Below, piece after piece: positions 17,700-26,439 of a DNA stretch of 64,000 bases. The notes under the pieces were generated by a model, which was not told where the DNA came from, did not search any database, and saw only the letters and a list, made by a program, of their open reading frames with translations. The stretch is taken from the NCBI GenBank assembly GCA_025041175.1, contig JAKCFJ010000001.1, positions 558,001-622,000 of the forward strand, in the 5' to 3' direction. Every line of letters begins with the position of its first letter. The stretch's first letter is position 1. The translations under genes were made by a program, and so were the position numbers. Source of the DNA: Halobacteriales archaeon YIM A00010. GTDB lineage: Archaea; Halobacteriota; Halobacteria; Halobacteriales; Haloarculaceae.

Positions 17700-17803
17700 T
17701 AGGGACTGTTGTGGTTCCGTCCCGCGCGACACAGCACGGTTCGTGAACCTCCAGAGCAGTCGTCAGTCAACGACCGTGCCGAACATACTCACAACAGTCC
17801 CTA
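17700..17803. mobile_element. Miniature inverted-repeat element, family 2, copy A
   Basis: 104 bp, ends TAGGGACTGTTGTG and CACAACAGTCCCTA. Flanked by TCA at 17697-17699 and 17804-17806. The right-hand TCA is the TGA stop of hemA on the minus strand. The interior (GACACAGCACGGTTCGTGAA, CAGTCGTCAGTCAACGACCG) is shared with copies at 33799 and 57424. No coding content. Confidence 0.88.
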
Positions 17804-19147
17804 TCAATCGTCGTCCGATCCGTCCGCTCCCGTGATTCCGGTGTTTACCGCCGCCAGTTCCGACGCCGGAGCGGGTCGGTGGTGCTGATCGGGCTGTGAT
17901 CGGTCCTCGAAGCCGGGATCGAACAGTTGGAGCGCGGTGTTGATCGTCGACCAGTCGTCACGTTCCGCGGCGTCGCGGAGGCTTTTGGTCGGTGCGGCGA
18001 GCAGTTGGCCGACGAGCGCGTCAGCGAGCGACTCGACGGTCTCGCGCTGTTGGGGCGTGAGTTCGTCCTCGGCGTCGAGTTGTGAGAGTGCGGTCTGTAG
18101 TTCCTGTCGTTTCATGCGCTCTGCCCCCTCGTACATGGCGGCGATGACCTCGTCTGCACGATTTCGTTTGTACTGGGTGAGCAGCCGGTCCATCGCCTCC
18201 TCGATCATCCTCTCGACCTGTTGGGCGGCGCTGCGGCGGCGTTCTGTCGTCTCGCCGGTGATCGATTCGAGGGCGTCGAGATCGTACAGATCGATCCCCG
18301 GAAGCGATGCGACAGGGGGAGCGACGTCGCGGGGCTGTGCGATGTCGATGAGCAGCGTGGTCCCGTCGACCGCTTCGATCGTGGTGCGGTCGATGACCGG
18401 AGCGTCGCTCGCTGTGGCGCTCACGACGACGTCGCTGTCGGCGATCGCAGCCGGGAGCGTATCCAAGCCGATGGCGCGAGCGCCGTCGAGCGTGTCCACG
18501 ACGTGTTCGGCGCGTTTGCGGGTTCGGTTGGCGACGACGAGCCGGTTCACTTCGGGGGCCAGCGCGCTGGCGGCGAGCGTTCCCATCTCACCCACACCAA
18601 CGACCACGGCCGTCGCGTCAGTGAGAGCGGTTTCCCGGTCGGCCAGCCGCACAGCGGCACTCCCAAGCGACACGACGCCCTCGTTGATCTCCGTCTCGGT
18701 TCTGGCTCGCTCCCCGACGTGGATCGCCTTTGTCAGCCCCGTTTCGAGCACCGATCCGATAGCGTCCATCGATCGGGCCGTCAGATACGCCTCCCGTAGC
18801 TGGCCGAGGATCTGGTCCTCCCCAAGCACAAGCGATTCCAGCCCGCAGGCGACGCGCATCAGGTGTCTGAGCGCTGCTTCGTGATCCAGTTCACGAACGG
18901 CTGCGTCGGGCACGTCGGGACGGACCGATCGCAGCGCCTCTCGACCGGCACCGGGCGACTCCGTAACGACGTAGGTCTCGGCGCGGTTGCACGTCTGGAG
19001 ACAGACGGCCTCGGTGACAGCGGGCTGGTCGAGCAGCGATTCGAGGAGCTCCGATGGCGACGCCGAACACGCGGTTTCGATCGTGTCGATGTTGGCGTTG
19101 CTGTGGGCAATGCTCCACCCCGTGATGACGCCAGTGCCGACAGTCAT
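17804..19147 (-). CDS. hemA: Glutamyl-tRNA reductase
   Basis: 447 residues. It reduces Glu-tRNA to glutamate-1-semialdehyde, the first step of C5 tetrapyrrole synthesis. The catalytic Cys53 lies in CLQTCNRAETYV. LGEDQILGQLREAY and the NADPH-binding VVVGVGEMGTLAASAL follow, then the dimerisation domain. The start overlaps the stop of the upstream siroheme-synthase gene by four bases. The C-terminal tail after ~410 is longer and acidic. Its TGA stop abuts element 2A. Confidence 0.96.
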   Translation of the reverse strand: MTVGTGVITGWSIAHSNANIDTIETACSASPSELLESLLDQPAVTEAVCLQTCNRAETYVVTESPGAGREALRSVRPDVPDAAVRELDHEAALRHLMRVACGLESLVLGEDQILGQLREAYLTARSMDAIGSVLETGLTKAIHVGERARTETEINEGVVSLGSAAVRLADRETALTDATAVVVGVGEMGTLAASALAPEVNRLVVANRTRKRAEHVVDTLDGARAIGLDTLPAAIADSDVVVSATASDAPVIDRTTIEAVDGTTLLIDIAQPRDVAPPVASLPGIDLYDLDALESITGETTERRRSAAQQVERMIEEAMDRLLTQYKRNRADEVIAAMYEGAERMKRQELQTALSQLDAEDELTPQQRETVESLADALVGQLLAAPTKSLRDAAERDDWSTINTALQLFDPGFEDRSQPDQHHRPAPASELAAVNTGITGADGSDDD

Positions 19148-19791
19148 TCCGTTTCACCCAGTTCGGAAGCGATGACTTCGCTCACTACTTGCTCCGTCTT
19201 CGTGTGGCTATCACCTAAACTCTTCCAAACGCGATCGGATCTCACGACAGCGCGCACCGCGGCCCGTCGTTGCGTGGGCGGGGTGTCGCCCAGCGCAGCC
19301 CGAAGTTTGCCCGTCACTCGTGCCATCTCGCCCGCACCCTCGATGTGGGGCTCGATCCGCTCCCTGAGCACGCGGCTCAGCGCCGGACTCCGTCCGCCAG
19401 TCGAGATGCCGACGACGACCGGCTCCGACCAGACGGTTGCGGGAACGGCGACGTCACCCATCGTTCTGTCGTCCGTCCCCGACTGATCGGCCCGATTGAC
19501 GAGCACGCCGCGCTCGTGGCCGGCGGTGGCAATCGCGTCGTTCACCACCCCGCGATCCGTGGCGGCAACGACCAGCGCCGGATCGGTGCGGTCGATCCAC
19601 CCACCAACATCGGCCGGATCGGGGGCGGCGCGGACGCGGGCCGCTCCTCCGAACGACTCCTCGACGAACGTGGGGCTGACGACCACCACGCCGGCTTCGC
19701 GGCCGAACGTACGGGCGCGGCGCGCGCCGACGGTGCCGCCGCCGAAGACGAGCACGCGAGCGCCCGTAAAATCGTGTAACAGCGGAATCAC
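19144..19791 (-). CDS. Precorrin-2 dehydrogenase / siroheme synthase (Met8/SirC type)
   Basis: 215 residues from a GTG at 19791 that overlaps the stop of the upstream siroheme decarboxylase (GTGA). The Rossmann motif VLVFGGGTVGARRA starts at about residue 12, and GISTGGRSPALSRVLRERIE is the typical second domain. It oxidises precorrin-2 to sirohydrochlorin and may insert iron. A longer reading from 19989 overlaps ahbAB antiparallel-free frames and lacks family support. Coupled with hemA and ahbAB, it sits on the route to siroheme and heme. Confidence 0.9.
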   Translation of the reverse strand: MIPLLHDFTGARVLVFGGGTVGARRARTFGREAGVVVVSPTFVEESFGGAARVRAAPDPADVGGWIDRTDPALVVAATDRGVVNDAIATAGHERGVLVNRADQSGTDDRTMGDVAVPATVWSEPVVVGISTGGRSPALSRVLRERIEPHIEGAGEMARVTGKLRAALGDTPPTQRRAAVRAVVRSDRVWKSLGDSHTKTEQVVSEVIASELGETE

Positions 19792-20852
19792 GGCGACTCC
19801 GTGGCGTTCGACAGCCGGTCGTCGAGCCTGATACCGGTTTTCTTCAACGCTGCTGTCGAAAACAGCGTATCCCAATCGTCCTCCGCAACGTCCCAGAACC
19901 CGGCCATCCGCTCCCGAACCGTCTCGATCCGTCGTTGGCTTTCGGTCTCGGTGCGGCCGTGGGTCATCGCAAAGAAGTTGTACGGCCACACGCCCTCGTG
20001 GCGCGGGCGCTCATAACAGTGGGTGACGTACTCCACGGACGCTATTGCGGGACCGACCCGATCTACGAGATCGTCCGGAACGTTCCACACTGTCATCCCG
20101 TTTTCCGTGTAGCCGAGCGCGTAGTGGTTCGGGATCACACCGATCCGGCGGATCTTTCCCGCTTGGTTGAATCGGGCGATCGTTTCGAGCACCCACTCGC
20201 GCGGCCGATCGATGGCCGTCCCAACGTCGCCGTAGGGGGTCCGTGTGAGCGGAAGACCGTCCTGTATTTCGAGAAGCAACGCCCGTTCGTCGGGCGTGAG
20301 CGCTGTCCGATCGGTGGGTTCGGGATCGGGTCCCAGCCCGGAGAGGTCGATCGGCTCCGCGCGGAGCGGCCCATCGATCGGGAACTTCGCCTCGACGCGG
20401 AACTCCTGCTGTTTGGGCATGTTGTACGTCCGCTGTCCGGTTTCGGATTCGATGGCTTCCAGCACCCGCCCCACGCGGTCGGCGTCGGCCACCGACACCA
20501 CGAACCACATATTGAGATGGGGATGCTCGCGCTCGTAGTTGTGGGCGACCTCCCGGTGGTCGTTCACCCGTTCCGTGATCTCCTCGAACCGCTCTGGCGG
20601 TGCGTGCATGGCCACGAGGGTGGCCGTGCCGCCGATCGCTTCGGCGTTGATGAGCGGCCCGAATCGCGTAAGGACGCCGTCGTCCGACAGCGTCCGGATC
20701 CGAGCGAGAAGTTCCTCAGCCGTTACGTCGATCGATCGGTCACCGAGCGCCGTGGCCGCCGCTTCGAACGGTCGCTCCGTGACCGGAAATCCACCCTGAA
20801 ACCCGTTGATGATGGCCCGATCGGTGCGGTCCAACTGATCGACCGTGCTCAT
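19788..20852 (-). CDS. ahbAB: Siroheme decarboxylase, fused AhbA-AhbB (Lrp/AsnC fold)
   Basis: 354 residues. Two tandem Lrp/AsnC-like units: residues ~5-165 and ~180-340, each with a helix-turn-helix and a RAM-like domain. In AhbA/B proteins these decarboxylate siroheme to didecarboxysiroheme in the alternative heme pathway rather than bind DNA. YNMPKQQEFRVE and the second-half HCYERPRHEGVWPYNFFAMTHG region carry the His residues expected near the substrate. ATG 20852 (MSTVDQLDRTD) is preferred over 20870. Upstream of and coupled to the siroheme-synthase gene. Confidence 0.88.
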   Translation of the reverse strand: MSTVDQLDRTDRAIINGFQGGFPVTERPFEAAATALGDRSIDVTAEELLARIRTLSDDGVLTRFGPLINAEAIGGTATLVAMHAPPERFEEITERVNDHREVAHNYEREHPHLNMWFVVSVADADRVGRVLEAIESETGQRTYNMPKQQEFRVEAKFPIDGPLRAEPIDLSGLGPDPEPTDRTALTPDERALLLEIQDGLPLTRTPYGDVGTAIDRPREWVLETIARFNQAGKIRRIGVIPNHYALGYTENGMTVWNVPDDLVDRVGPAIASVEYVTHCYERPRHEGVWPYNFFAMTHGRTETESQRRIETVRERMAGFWDVAEDDWDTLFSTAALKKTGIRLDDRLSNATESP

Positions 20853-20903
20853 GTGCCCACTCCGTGCCATCCACTCATAAACGACGCGTTCGCCCCGACT
20901 ATC

Positions 20904-21785
20904 TCAGTTGGAGTGCTCCAGCATCGTCGGGAGTTCGTTCACGGTTTCGATGACGGCGTGGGCACCTGCGTTTTCGAGCGCCTGACGACCGCTCTCTCCG
21001 GAGAGTCCACCGGACTGGACGCCGATAGCGTAGTAATCGCGCTCGGCGTCGTCGTCAGCTGCGTTCACTGCCGTTCGGACGTCATCGAGCGTGTCGCCCG
21101 CGAACATGACACGCTCCGTTTCCGTGGTATCGTCGAACCGATCCGCGAGTTCGATCAGCGCGTCGGGCGCTGGTTTTCCGGGCGTGTCGCTGTCCATCGT
21201 GAACAGATGATCCTTGGGAACGTCCACCCCGACTCGATCGAGCGCGATGGCGGCCTCCGCCGCTGGACGGCCGGTGACGATCCCCAGCGTCCGGTCGGTG
21301 AGCCATTCGATGGTTTCGGGATCTGCGAGCACTGGCTCCTCGTGAACGTATCCTTCCGCGTCCAGCTCCGGATCGTCCCCGTGGAGTTCGCTGTACAGTT
21401 CACCGCCGAGATACAGCTGCTGGAAGACGGTGGTGAGGCGCTCGCGATCCCAGCGCGCGTGGATCCGTTCACGAACGTCGGGATCGACCGCGTTGGCGAT
21501 GACGGTTTGTGCGCCCTCGAGTCCGCCGCCGCTCGCTCGGACAGCGTCGGTGAACGTCGCGAGCGACTGGGCTAATCCCTCTTTGCGCGCGAGGACGTAC
21601 AGCGCCGCGGCGTGTGTGAGCTCCCAGTCGTTGTTGAACCCGCCGGCGTTCTTGAACGCCTGGACCCCGTCTTTCGGTATCGAATCCCCGTAGACGCGCA
21701 ACACTGACTCGACGATGGCCCGACGATACGAGTCGGCCACGTCGACGAGCACGCCGTCGATGTCGAGCACGATCCCATCAGCCAT
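20904..21785 (-). CDS. HAD-superfamily hydrolase (TIGR01548-like)
   Basis: 293 residues. HAD motif I is [11 protein letters not shown], motif II GIVTGRP, a Lys lies in [10 protein letters not shown], and motif [16 protein letters not shown]. The arrangement resembles, from memory, the TIGR01548 subgroup found in haloarchaea and photosynthetic organisms. A phosphatase acting on an unknown small molecule. The ATG at 21785 overlaps the stop of the upstream UPF0146 gene by one base (TGATG). The GTG one codon earlier is an alternative. Confidence 0.85.
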   Translation of the reverse strand: MADGIVLDIDGVLVDVADSYRRAIVESVLRVYGDSIPKDGVQAFKNAGGFNNDWELTHAAALYVLARKEGLAQSLATFTDAVRASGGGLEGAQTVIANAVDPDVRERIHARWDRERLTTVFQQLYLGGELYSELHGDDPELDAEGYVHEEPVLADPETIEWLTDRTLGIVTGRPAAEAAIALDRVGVDVPKDHLFTMDSDTPGKPAPDALIELADRFDDTTETERVMFAGDTLDDVRTAVNAADDDAERDYYAIGVQSGGLSGESGRQALENAGAHAVIETVNELPTMLEHSN

Positions 21786-22192
21786 CACGAGCGACCACCC
21801 CGCTTGCGGCGAACCCGAAAGAGCGTCTCACCCGGAAGCGTCTCCGGCTCGGCGTGGAGCAACGCCGGGTCGCCGCCGAGCGTCGTGAACAAGCAGTCCG
21901 CGTCCACGTCCCGAGCGACGGACCAGAGCGGCCGTTGTAGCTCCGGTGGGCAGTTCAGCGCGTAGATCGCATCCCCCTCTGCGTACACGTCCGATCGGGG
22001 CGCAGTGATATCGTCACGAACGAACGCGACGTCCGGGGGAACCGAACACTCCCGAACGTCGACCGCAATGACGCGTGCGCGATCGGCGAGTGACGCTGCG
22101 ACATCGGTCCGAGCACCGATGCCGACCTCCACGAGCGTCTCGTAGCTGGCGAGGCGGTCGACCAGCGCCTCCTGCGTTCCGGATGTCGTCAC
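21785..22192 (-). CDS. UPF0146 family protein
   Basis: About 135 residues from a GTG at 22192. The pattern [27 protein letters not shown] and the later [14 protein letters not shown] match the UPF0146 family, which has a methyltransferase-like Rossmann core but no proven activity. A longer form from ATG 22237 would overlap the divergent archaemetzincin start by six bases, so I prefer the GTG. The stop overlaps the HAD start, suggesting one transcript. Start uncertain. Confidence 0.75.
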   Translation of the reverse strand: MTTSGTQEALVDRLASYETLVEVGIGARTDVAASLADRARVIAVDVRECSVPPDVAFVRDDITAPRSDVYAEGDAIYALNCPPELQRPLWSVARDVDADCLFTTLGGDPALLHAEPETLPGETLFRVRRKRGGRS

Positions 22193-22200
22193 GTCGGGAT

Positions 22201-22207
22201 ATTTATA
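22201..22207 (+). promoter_or_regulatory. TATA box for archaemetzincin
   Basis: ATTTATA, 25-31 bases before the ATG at 22232. The same AT-rich core reads TATAAATA on the other strand, toward the UPF0146 gene, but is only about 7 bases from its GTG. Confidence 0.5.
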
Positions 22208-22231
22208 CCCGATCCGTTCTAATCCCTTTCT

Positions 22232-22753
22232 ATGCATGTTGACATCGTGCCGGTCGGTGATGTCCCCGCGGCTGTAAAACGTGAGGCCTCCTCCGGCCTC
22301 CGTTCGGTGTATGAGTGTGATGTCACCGTCCACGAGGAGCAGCCGATTCCCGACGGTGCGTACGATTCGAGCCGAAACCAGTACCGTGCCGAGGAGTTCA
22401 TCGAACTCGCCAGTCGTACCGGCGCTGGAGGCAAAAACATCGCGCTTACCGCAAAAGATCTTTTTTATCGACGACGTAACTACGTCTTCGGACTCGCCTA
22501 CCTCGATGGCAACGGCAGCGTCGTCTCCACGTACCGGCTCCAAACGTCCTCTGACGGGGGTCTCGCAGCTACCTCCGGACGGGAAGTGTTCTCAGACCGC
22601 GTCAGAAAGGAAGTGATCCACGAGATCGGACACACGCTCGGGCTCGAACACTGCGACAACAAACGCTGTGTGATGAACTTCTCACCTACTGTTCGAGAAG
22701 TCGACGTGAAAGAACAGTATCTCTGTGGCAGTTGCAGCAGGCTCGTCCATTGA
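22232..22753 (+). CDS. amzA: Archaemetzincin, zinc metalloprotease
   Basis: 173 residues. The zinc site HEIGHTLGLEH (residues 130-140) is followed by CDNKRCVMNF, giving the extended archaemetzincin signature HExxHxxGx3CxMx, and two further Cys (LCGSCSR) complete the second zinc site. The substrate of this family is unknown; it is presumed a cytosolic peptidase. The start is set by a TATA box 25 bases upstream. Divergent from UPF0146. Confidence 0.94.
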   Translation: MHVDIVPVGDVPAAVKREASSGLRSVYECDVTVHEEQPIPDGAYDSSRNQYRAEEFIELASRTGAGGKNIALTAKDLFYRRRNYVFGLAYLDGNGSVVSTYRLQTSSDGGLAATSGREVFSDRVRKEVIHEIGHTLGLEHCDNKRCVMNFSPTVREVDVKEQYLCGSCSRLVH

Positions 22754-22894
22754 AACAGTACGACAGTGTCAACGTCTACCGGAACGTTCCGATCATCGAT
22801 CACTACCGGCCGCAAACGCAACACTCTCTACACCCAACATATATTCATAGTAGATTAGCGAAAGATTTGTATCGATTGGAATTTAATAGTTAGT

Positions 22895-23092
22895 ATGGTA
22901 AACATGAGGAGGGATGCCACGGTTCGAGGGGGGGCCGCACTCGTGTTGCTCGTGTTTCTCGTCGGTGTCGTGTCGCTGTACGATCCGCTACCCCACCCAA
23001 TAGATTTCCACATCGCGCTCCCGGTCAGCCTGGTGATCGGGCTCGTAGCGATCGCCACGTGGTATCGGATGGGCGGATTGAATAGCAAGTGA
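22895..23092 (+). CDS. Small membrane protein, two helices
   Basis: 65 residues. A short basic N-terminus (MVNMRRDATVRGG) is followed by hydrophobic segments at ~14-28 and ~41-56, ending in a polar tail. No family recognised. ATG 22904 is an alternative start. AT-rich DNA upstream (GGAATTTAATAG, about 22877-22888) could hold its promoter. It is convergent with rli1. Confidence 0.55.
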   Translation: MVNMRRDATVRGGAALVLLVFLVGVVSLYDPLPHPIDFHIALPVSLVIGLVAIATWYRMGGLNSK

Positions 23093-23131
23093 TCGTTTCG
23101 ACGGACGGTCTTCCCCGCTTCGAGCGGTGGT

Positions 23132-24955
23132 TCACTCCTCTTCGGGTGCGTAGTAGTACTCGCCGGCTGCTTTCTGTTCGCGGTCGAGTTGACTACCGGG
23201 TTTGTTGATGCGCGGGCGCGTCGTCCGTTGGTCGCGCCGGAACGTGATTTCGAGGTCACCGAGGAACTGGTTCATGCCCGCTCGCATACCGACGGGTGGC
23301 GAGGCGTGACCGTCGTCTGCGGGGGTTCCCTCGAAGACGAGCAGTCGGTCTGCGAGCAGATCGATCATGTAGATGTCGTGGTCGATGACCAGCGCGGTGG
23401 CGTCGTGGTTTTCGGCGTAGCGACGGATGGCGCGGGTTGCGAGCACGCGCTGTTCCACGTCGAGGTGCGCGGAGGGTTCGTCGAGGAGGTAGAGATCGGC
23501 GTCTTCGGACAAACACGCGGCGATGGCGACCCGCTGGCGCTCCCCGCCGGACAGATCCGTGAGCGTCTGTTCCATGATCTGTTCGAGCTGGAGCGGTTGG
23601 GCGATTTCGGTCTCCCAGTAGGAGGATCCGAACTGGTCGGTGATCGAAGAGAGGAAAGCGTCGACGCGCATCGGCTGGTCGATTTCGATGTACTGGGGTT
23701 TGTACGCGATGTCGAGGCGCTCGTCGATGGAGCCTTCTGTCGGCTCGATCGATCCGGTGAGCAGCTTCGCAAACGTGGACTTGCCGATGCCGTTCGGACC
23801 GACAGCGCCGAGCACTTCGTTTTCTCGGATCACACCGGACTCGATCTCGAGGGAGAACTCGTTTTCACCGTAGGATTTAGCGAGATCCGGGTATTCAACG
23901 AGCACATCCCCCGTCGAGGCGGTTCTGGGTGCGTGTTGCTCGAACTCGATCGCTTCGGGACGGATGCGCATGTTCTCGTTCTCCAGGTAGCCCGCGAGAT
24001 ACTCGTTGATCCCTTGGCGCGTCGATTTCGGCGGCGTGATCACGCCGTACGCGCCGGGTTCGCCGTAGGCAACGTGAACCCTGTCCGCGAGCAGATCGAG
24101 CACCGCGAGATCGTGTTCGACGACGAGCATTGACCGATCGTCCGCTCGTGCGAGATCCCGAATGAGACGCGCCGCCGTCACCCGCTGGTCGATGTCTAAG
24201 TACGGCGTGATCTCATCGAGGAAGTAGAAATCCGCATCGCGGGCTAGCGTGGCCGCAAGCGCGACGCGCTGTAGCTCTCCGCCCGAAAGCGTGTCGATCG
24301 GCTGGTCGATGATCGGTCTGATCGACAGCGTATCGATGAGATCGTCTACCATTCCCCGCTCGTCCGTCCCCGCCAGCAGCTCGCGGGTGTTTCCGTCGAA
24401 CTGATTCGGGATCTTATCGACGTACTGGGGCTTTCGGGCGACCGTAACGGCGCCGGCTTGCATCTCCTCCAGGTAGGTTTGGAGTTCGGTCCCTCGGTAC
24501 TCGTCGATCACCGTTTCCCAGTCCGGATCAACGCCGTACTCGCCGAGATTCGGCGTGATCTCGTCGGCGAGGATCCGAACCGCTGTCGTCTTCCCGATCC
24601 CGTTCGGTCCGAGGATACCGGTCACCGATCCCTCCTGGGGAGCAGGCAGCCCGTAGAGGCCAAACGCGTTCTCCCCGTAGCGATGAACCGGCTCTTCGTC
24701 CAGCTCTTGGGGCAGGTTGATGATCTCGATCGCGTCGAACGGACACTTGCCGACGCAGATGCCACACGACTCCCCCAAACAGATCTCTTCCGAGATGTGC
24801 ACCTGGTCGGGCGTCCCCCGAACAGTTTCCTCGCCGCGTTTGGTGATGCACTCCTTTCCCGTCCGGTTGGGCGGGCAGTAGTTCGCACACTCGTAGTTAC
24901 ACCGGTCGGGCTGACACCGGTCGAGATCCACGACGGCGATGCTGTCGTCGGCCAT
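23132..24955 (-). CDS. rli1: Ribosome recycling ATPase Rli1/ABCE1
   Basis: 607 residues. The N-terminus carries two 4Fe-4S sites (CQPDRCNYECANYCPP and CLGESCGICVGKCPF). Two ABC ATPase domains follow: GPNGIGKTT with LSGGELQRVALA, and GPNGIGKST with LSGGERQRVAIA. This is the essential archaeal/eukaryotic factor that splits ribosomes after termination. The start overlaps the stop of the EMC6-like gene by one base (TGATG), so both are likely on one transcript. Confidence 0.97.
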   Translation of the reverse strand: MADDSIAVVDLDRCQPDRCNYECANYCPPNRTGKECITKRGEETVRGTPDQVHISEEICLGESCGICVGKCPFDAIEIINLPQELDEEPVHRYGENAFGLYGLPAPQEGSVTGILGPNGIGKTTAVRILADEITPNLGEYGVDPDWETVIDEYRGTELQTYLEEMQAGAVTVARKPQYVDKIPNQFDGNTRELLAGTDERGMVDDLIDTLSIRPIIDQPIDTLSGGELQRVALAATLARDADFYFLDEITPYLDIDQRVTAARLIRDLARADDRSMLVVEHDLAVLDLLADRVHVAYGEPGAYGVITPPKSTRQGINEYLAGYLENENMRIRPEAIEFEQHAPRTASTGDVLVEYPDLAKSYGENEFSLEIESGVIRENEVLGAVGPNGIGKSTFAKLLTGSIEPTEGSIDERLDIAYKPQYIEIDQPMRVDAFLSSITDQFGSSYWETEIAQPLQLEQIMEQTLTDLSGGERQRVAIAACLSEDADLYLLDEPSAHLDVEQRVLATRAIRRYAENHDATALVIDHDIYMIDLLADRLLVFEGTPADDGHASPPVGMRAGMNQFLGDLEITFRRDQRTTRPRINKPGSQLDREQKAAGEYYYAPEEE

Positions 24956-25272
24956 CAGACGCTCACTCCCGTGGTGAGAAGGATCGTGAGACTGACGAAC
25001 CAGAACGAAAACGTCATGAACGCGACGTAAAGGATGTCCTTCCCCGAGAGATCGTCTTTGAGTCCACTCAGTTTGAGCAGTGGAAACTGCACTGCGATGG
25101 CCGCCGCGAGCGCGTACACAACGGTGGAACTCGTCGCGGCCTCTGCAGGAGCCACGTCACCGACGACAACGAGAGAGCCGTAGGCCGAGATGATCCCGAG
25201 AACGGCGGCCAGCGCCGTGACTGTTACCCCTCGGAGGTAGTCGCTGTGGGCATCAGTCGTGTCGGTTGCCAT
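24955..25272 (-). CDS. EMC6-like membrane protein
   Basis: 105 residues with three predicted membrane segments (~15-38, ~48-66, ~80-100) separated by GLKDDLSGKDILYVAFMTF. From memory this resembles archaeal EMC6-like proteins; EMC6 in eukaryotes is part of a membrane-protein insertase. The family call rests on pattern only. It lies directly upstream of and overlaps rli1, a link between ribosome recycling and the membrane that may be only operonic convenience. Confidence 0.7.
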   Translation of the reverse strand: MATDTTDAHSDYLRGVTVTALAAVLGIISAYGSLVVVGDVAPAEAATSSTVVYALAAAIAVQFPLLKLSGLKDDLSGKDILYVAFMTFSFWFVSLTILLTTGVSV

Positions 25273-25486
25273 GCCAACGATTCAGCCGGCTGGCCGCAAA
25301 AACCGTTCGATTGTCCGTCTCGGATCCGGTCGGCAGCGGCGGCTCGCTTCGATGGGTCCCGATACCAACGAAGATGCCCGGAGGTTCTGAAGATTGATAA
25401 TACGTAATCATAAATTATTATAGTGGTTCATGTGCCGTGTAACTTATGTTGTAGTTCCAGATTTGTCAGCATGATTTGCCTCAATC

Positions 25487-25492
25487 TTTATA
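25487..25492 (+). promoter_or_regulatory. TATA box for MarR-like regulator
   Basis: TTTATA, 28-33 bases before ATG 25520. It favours that ATG over the upstream GTG at 25505. The 250 bases before it are AT-rich with no gene. Confidence 0.5.
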
Positions 25493-25519
25493 CGGCCCGA
25501 ACGTGTGAGTATCGAGAAA

Positions 25520-25792
25520 ATGAGTGATACAACCACAGAGGGTCTCGTTGATCTCCCTCCGAGTGCGAAGCTCGTCTACAAAGTCCTCGAATACAACGGT
25601 CCTTTGACCCAGAAGGGGATCGTAGAGGAGTCGATGTTGTCCGCGCGCACCGTTCGGTACGCGCTTGAGCGCCTCGAAGGAATCAACGCGGTCGATGAGG
25701 ACGTTTACTTCGCCGATGCCCGGCAGAATCTGTACGAGATTACCGGGGAGATCGGCGCGGAAAACGCCGAAGCAGCCGTCTGCAACGATTAA
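25520..25792 (+). CDS. Winged-helix (MarR-like) transcriptional regulator
   Basis: 90 residues from ATG 25520 (MSDTTTEGLVDLPPSAKLVYKVL). The helix-turn-helix covers GPLTQKGIVEESMLSARTVRYALERLEG, followed by a wing (VDEDVYFADARQNLYEI). Very similar small regulators are conserved across haloarchaea. Targets unknown. A leaderless promoter is visible. Convergent with the thioredoxin gene. Confidence 0.85.
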   Translation: MSDTTTEGLVDLPPSAKLVYKVLEYNGPLTQKGIVEESMLSARTVRYALERLEGINAVDEDVYFADARQNLYEITGEIGAENAEAAVCND

Positions 25793-25836
25793 CGACCGTC
25801 GTTCCTGTCCGGCCGTCCCGTTTCGGTGCGTTGCGG

Positions 25837-26106
25837 CTATGCTCCGGCTTCTTCGAGCGCGGTTTCGATGTCGTCGCGCTGTGTAACGCCGACGAAGCGC
25901 TCGACGACGCCCTCATCGTTTTCGATGATGAGCGTCGGCAGCGATCGCACCTGGTACTCATTGGCGACGTCCTGCTGTTCGTCGACGTTCACCTTTTCGA
26001 CATCGAACCGATCCTCCCAGTCGTCGTGTAGCTCTTCGAGGATCGGGTCTTGGGTCTTGCACGGCCCACACCAGTCCGCGTAGAAGTCTTTCAGCGTGAT
26101 GGTCAT
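25837..26106 (-). CDS. trxA: Thioredoxin
   Basis: 89 residues, a minimal thioredoxin. The active site is WCGPC at residues 12-16, with the cis-Pro in RSLPTLII. The family role is cytosolic disulfide reduction. It is short at the N-terminus relative to E. coli thioredoxin, as usual for archaeal forms. Divergent from the Sec61-beta gene. Confidence 0.93.
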   Translation of the reverse strand: MTITLKDFYADWCGPCKTQDPILEELHDDWEDRFDVEKVNVDEQQDVANEYQVRSLPTLIIENDEGVVERFVGVTQRDDIETALEEAGA

Positions 26107-26207
26107 CGTACACCGAAACTAACCCAGCCGTCGGAATAAGGGTTTTCACTACCTGATACAGCATCCTGCGCCGAAACGCATACAAACGGTGGTCCGAATG
26201 GATACAC

Positions 26208-26366
26208 ATGAGCAAAGGACAGAACTCAGGCGGGCTGATGTCGAGTGCCGGTCTGGTTCGGTATTTCGACTCCGAAGATCGCAACGCCCCACGGATCGAC
26301 CCGCGTACTGTCGTCGCGTTCGGCGTTCTGTTTGGCGTTCTCATCATCGTGCTCAACACGCTGTAA
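26208..26366 (+). CDS. secG: Preprotein translocase subunit Sec61-beta (SecG)
   Basis: 52 residues, easily missed because of size. It begins [20 protein letters not shown], then [24 protein letters not shown]: a polar N-terminus with the GLxRYF motif and one C-terminal membrane helix, which is exactly the archaeal Sec61-beta layout. It is the small third subunit of the SecYE-beta translocon. It lies between trxA (divergent) and pdxT (same strand, 73 bases later). Confidence 0.92.
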   Translation: MSKGQNSGGLMSSAGLVRYFDSEDRNAPRIDPRTVVAFGVLFGVLIIVLNTL

Positions 26367-26439
26367 GCCGCTCCGAACGCGGTCCGCCGAGCCACCGCCG
26401 TAACGCGGCGTTTTTCCCGCTCTGTCGCCAACGCAACGC

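Noticed and set aside
22193-22543. N-terminal extension of the UPF0146 protein
   Set aside because: It overlaps the start and body of the divergent archaemetzincin gene, whose own promoter is clear.
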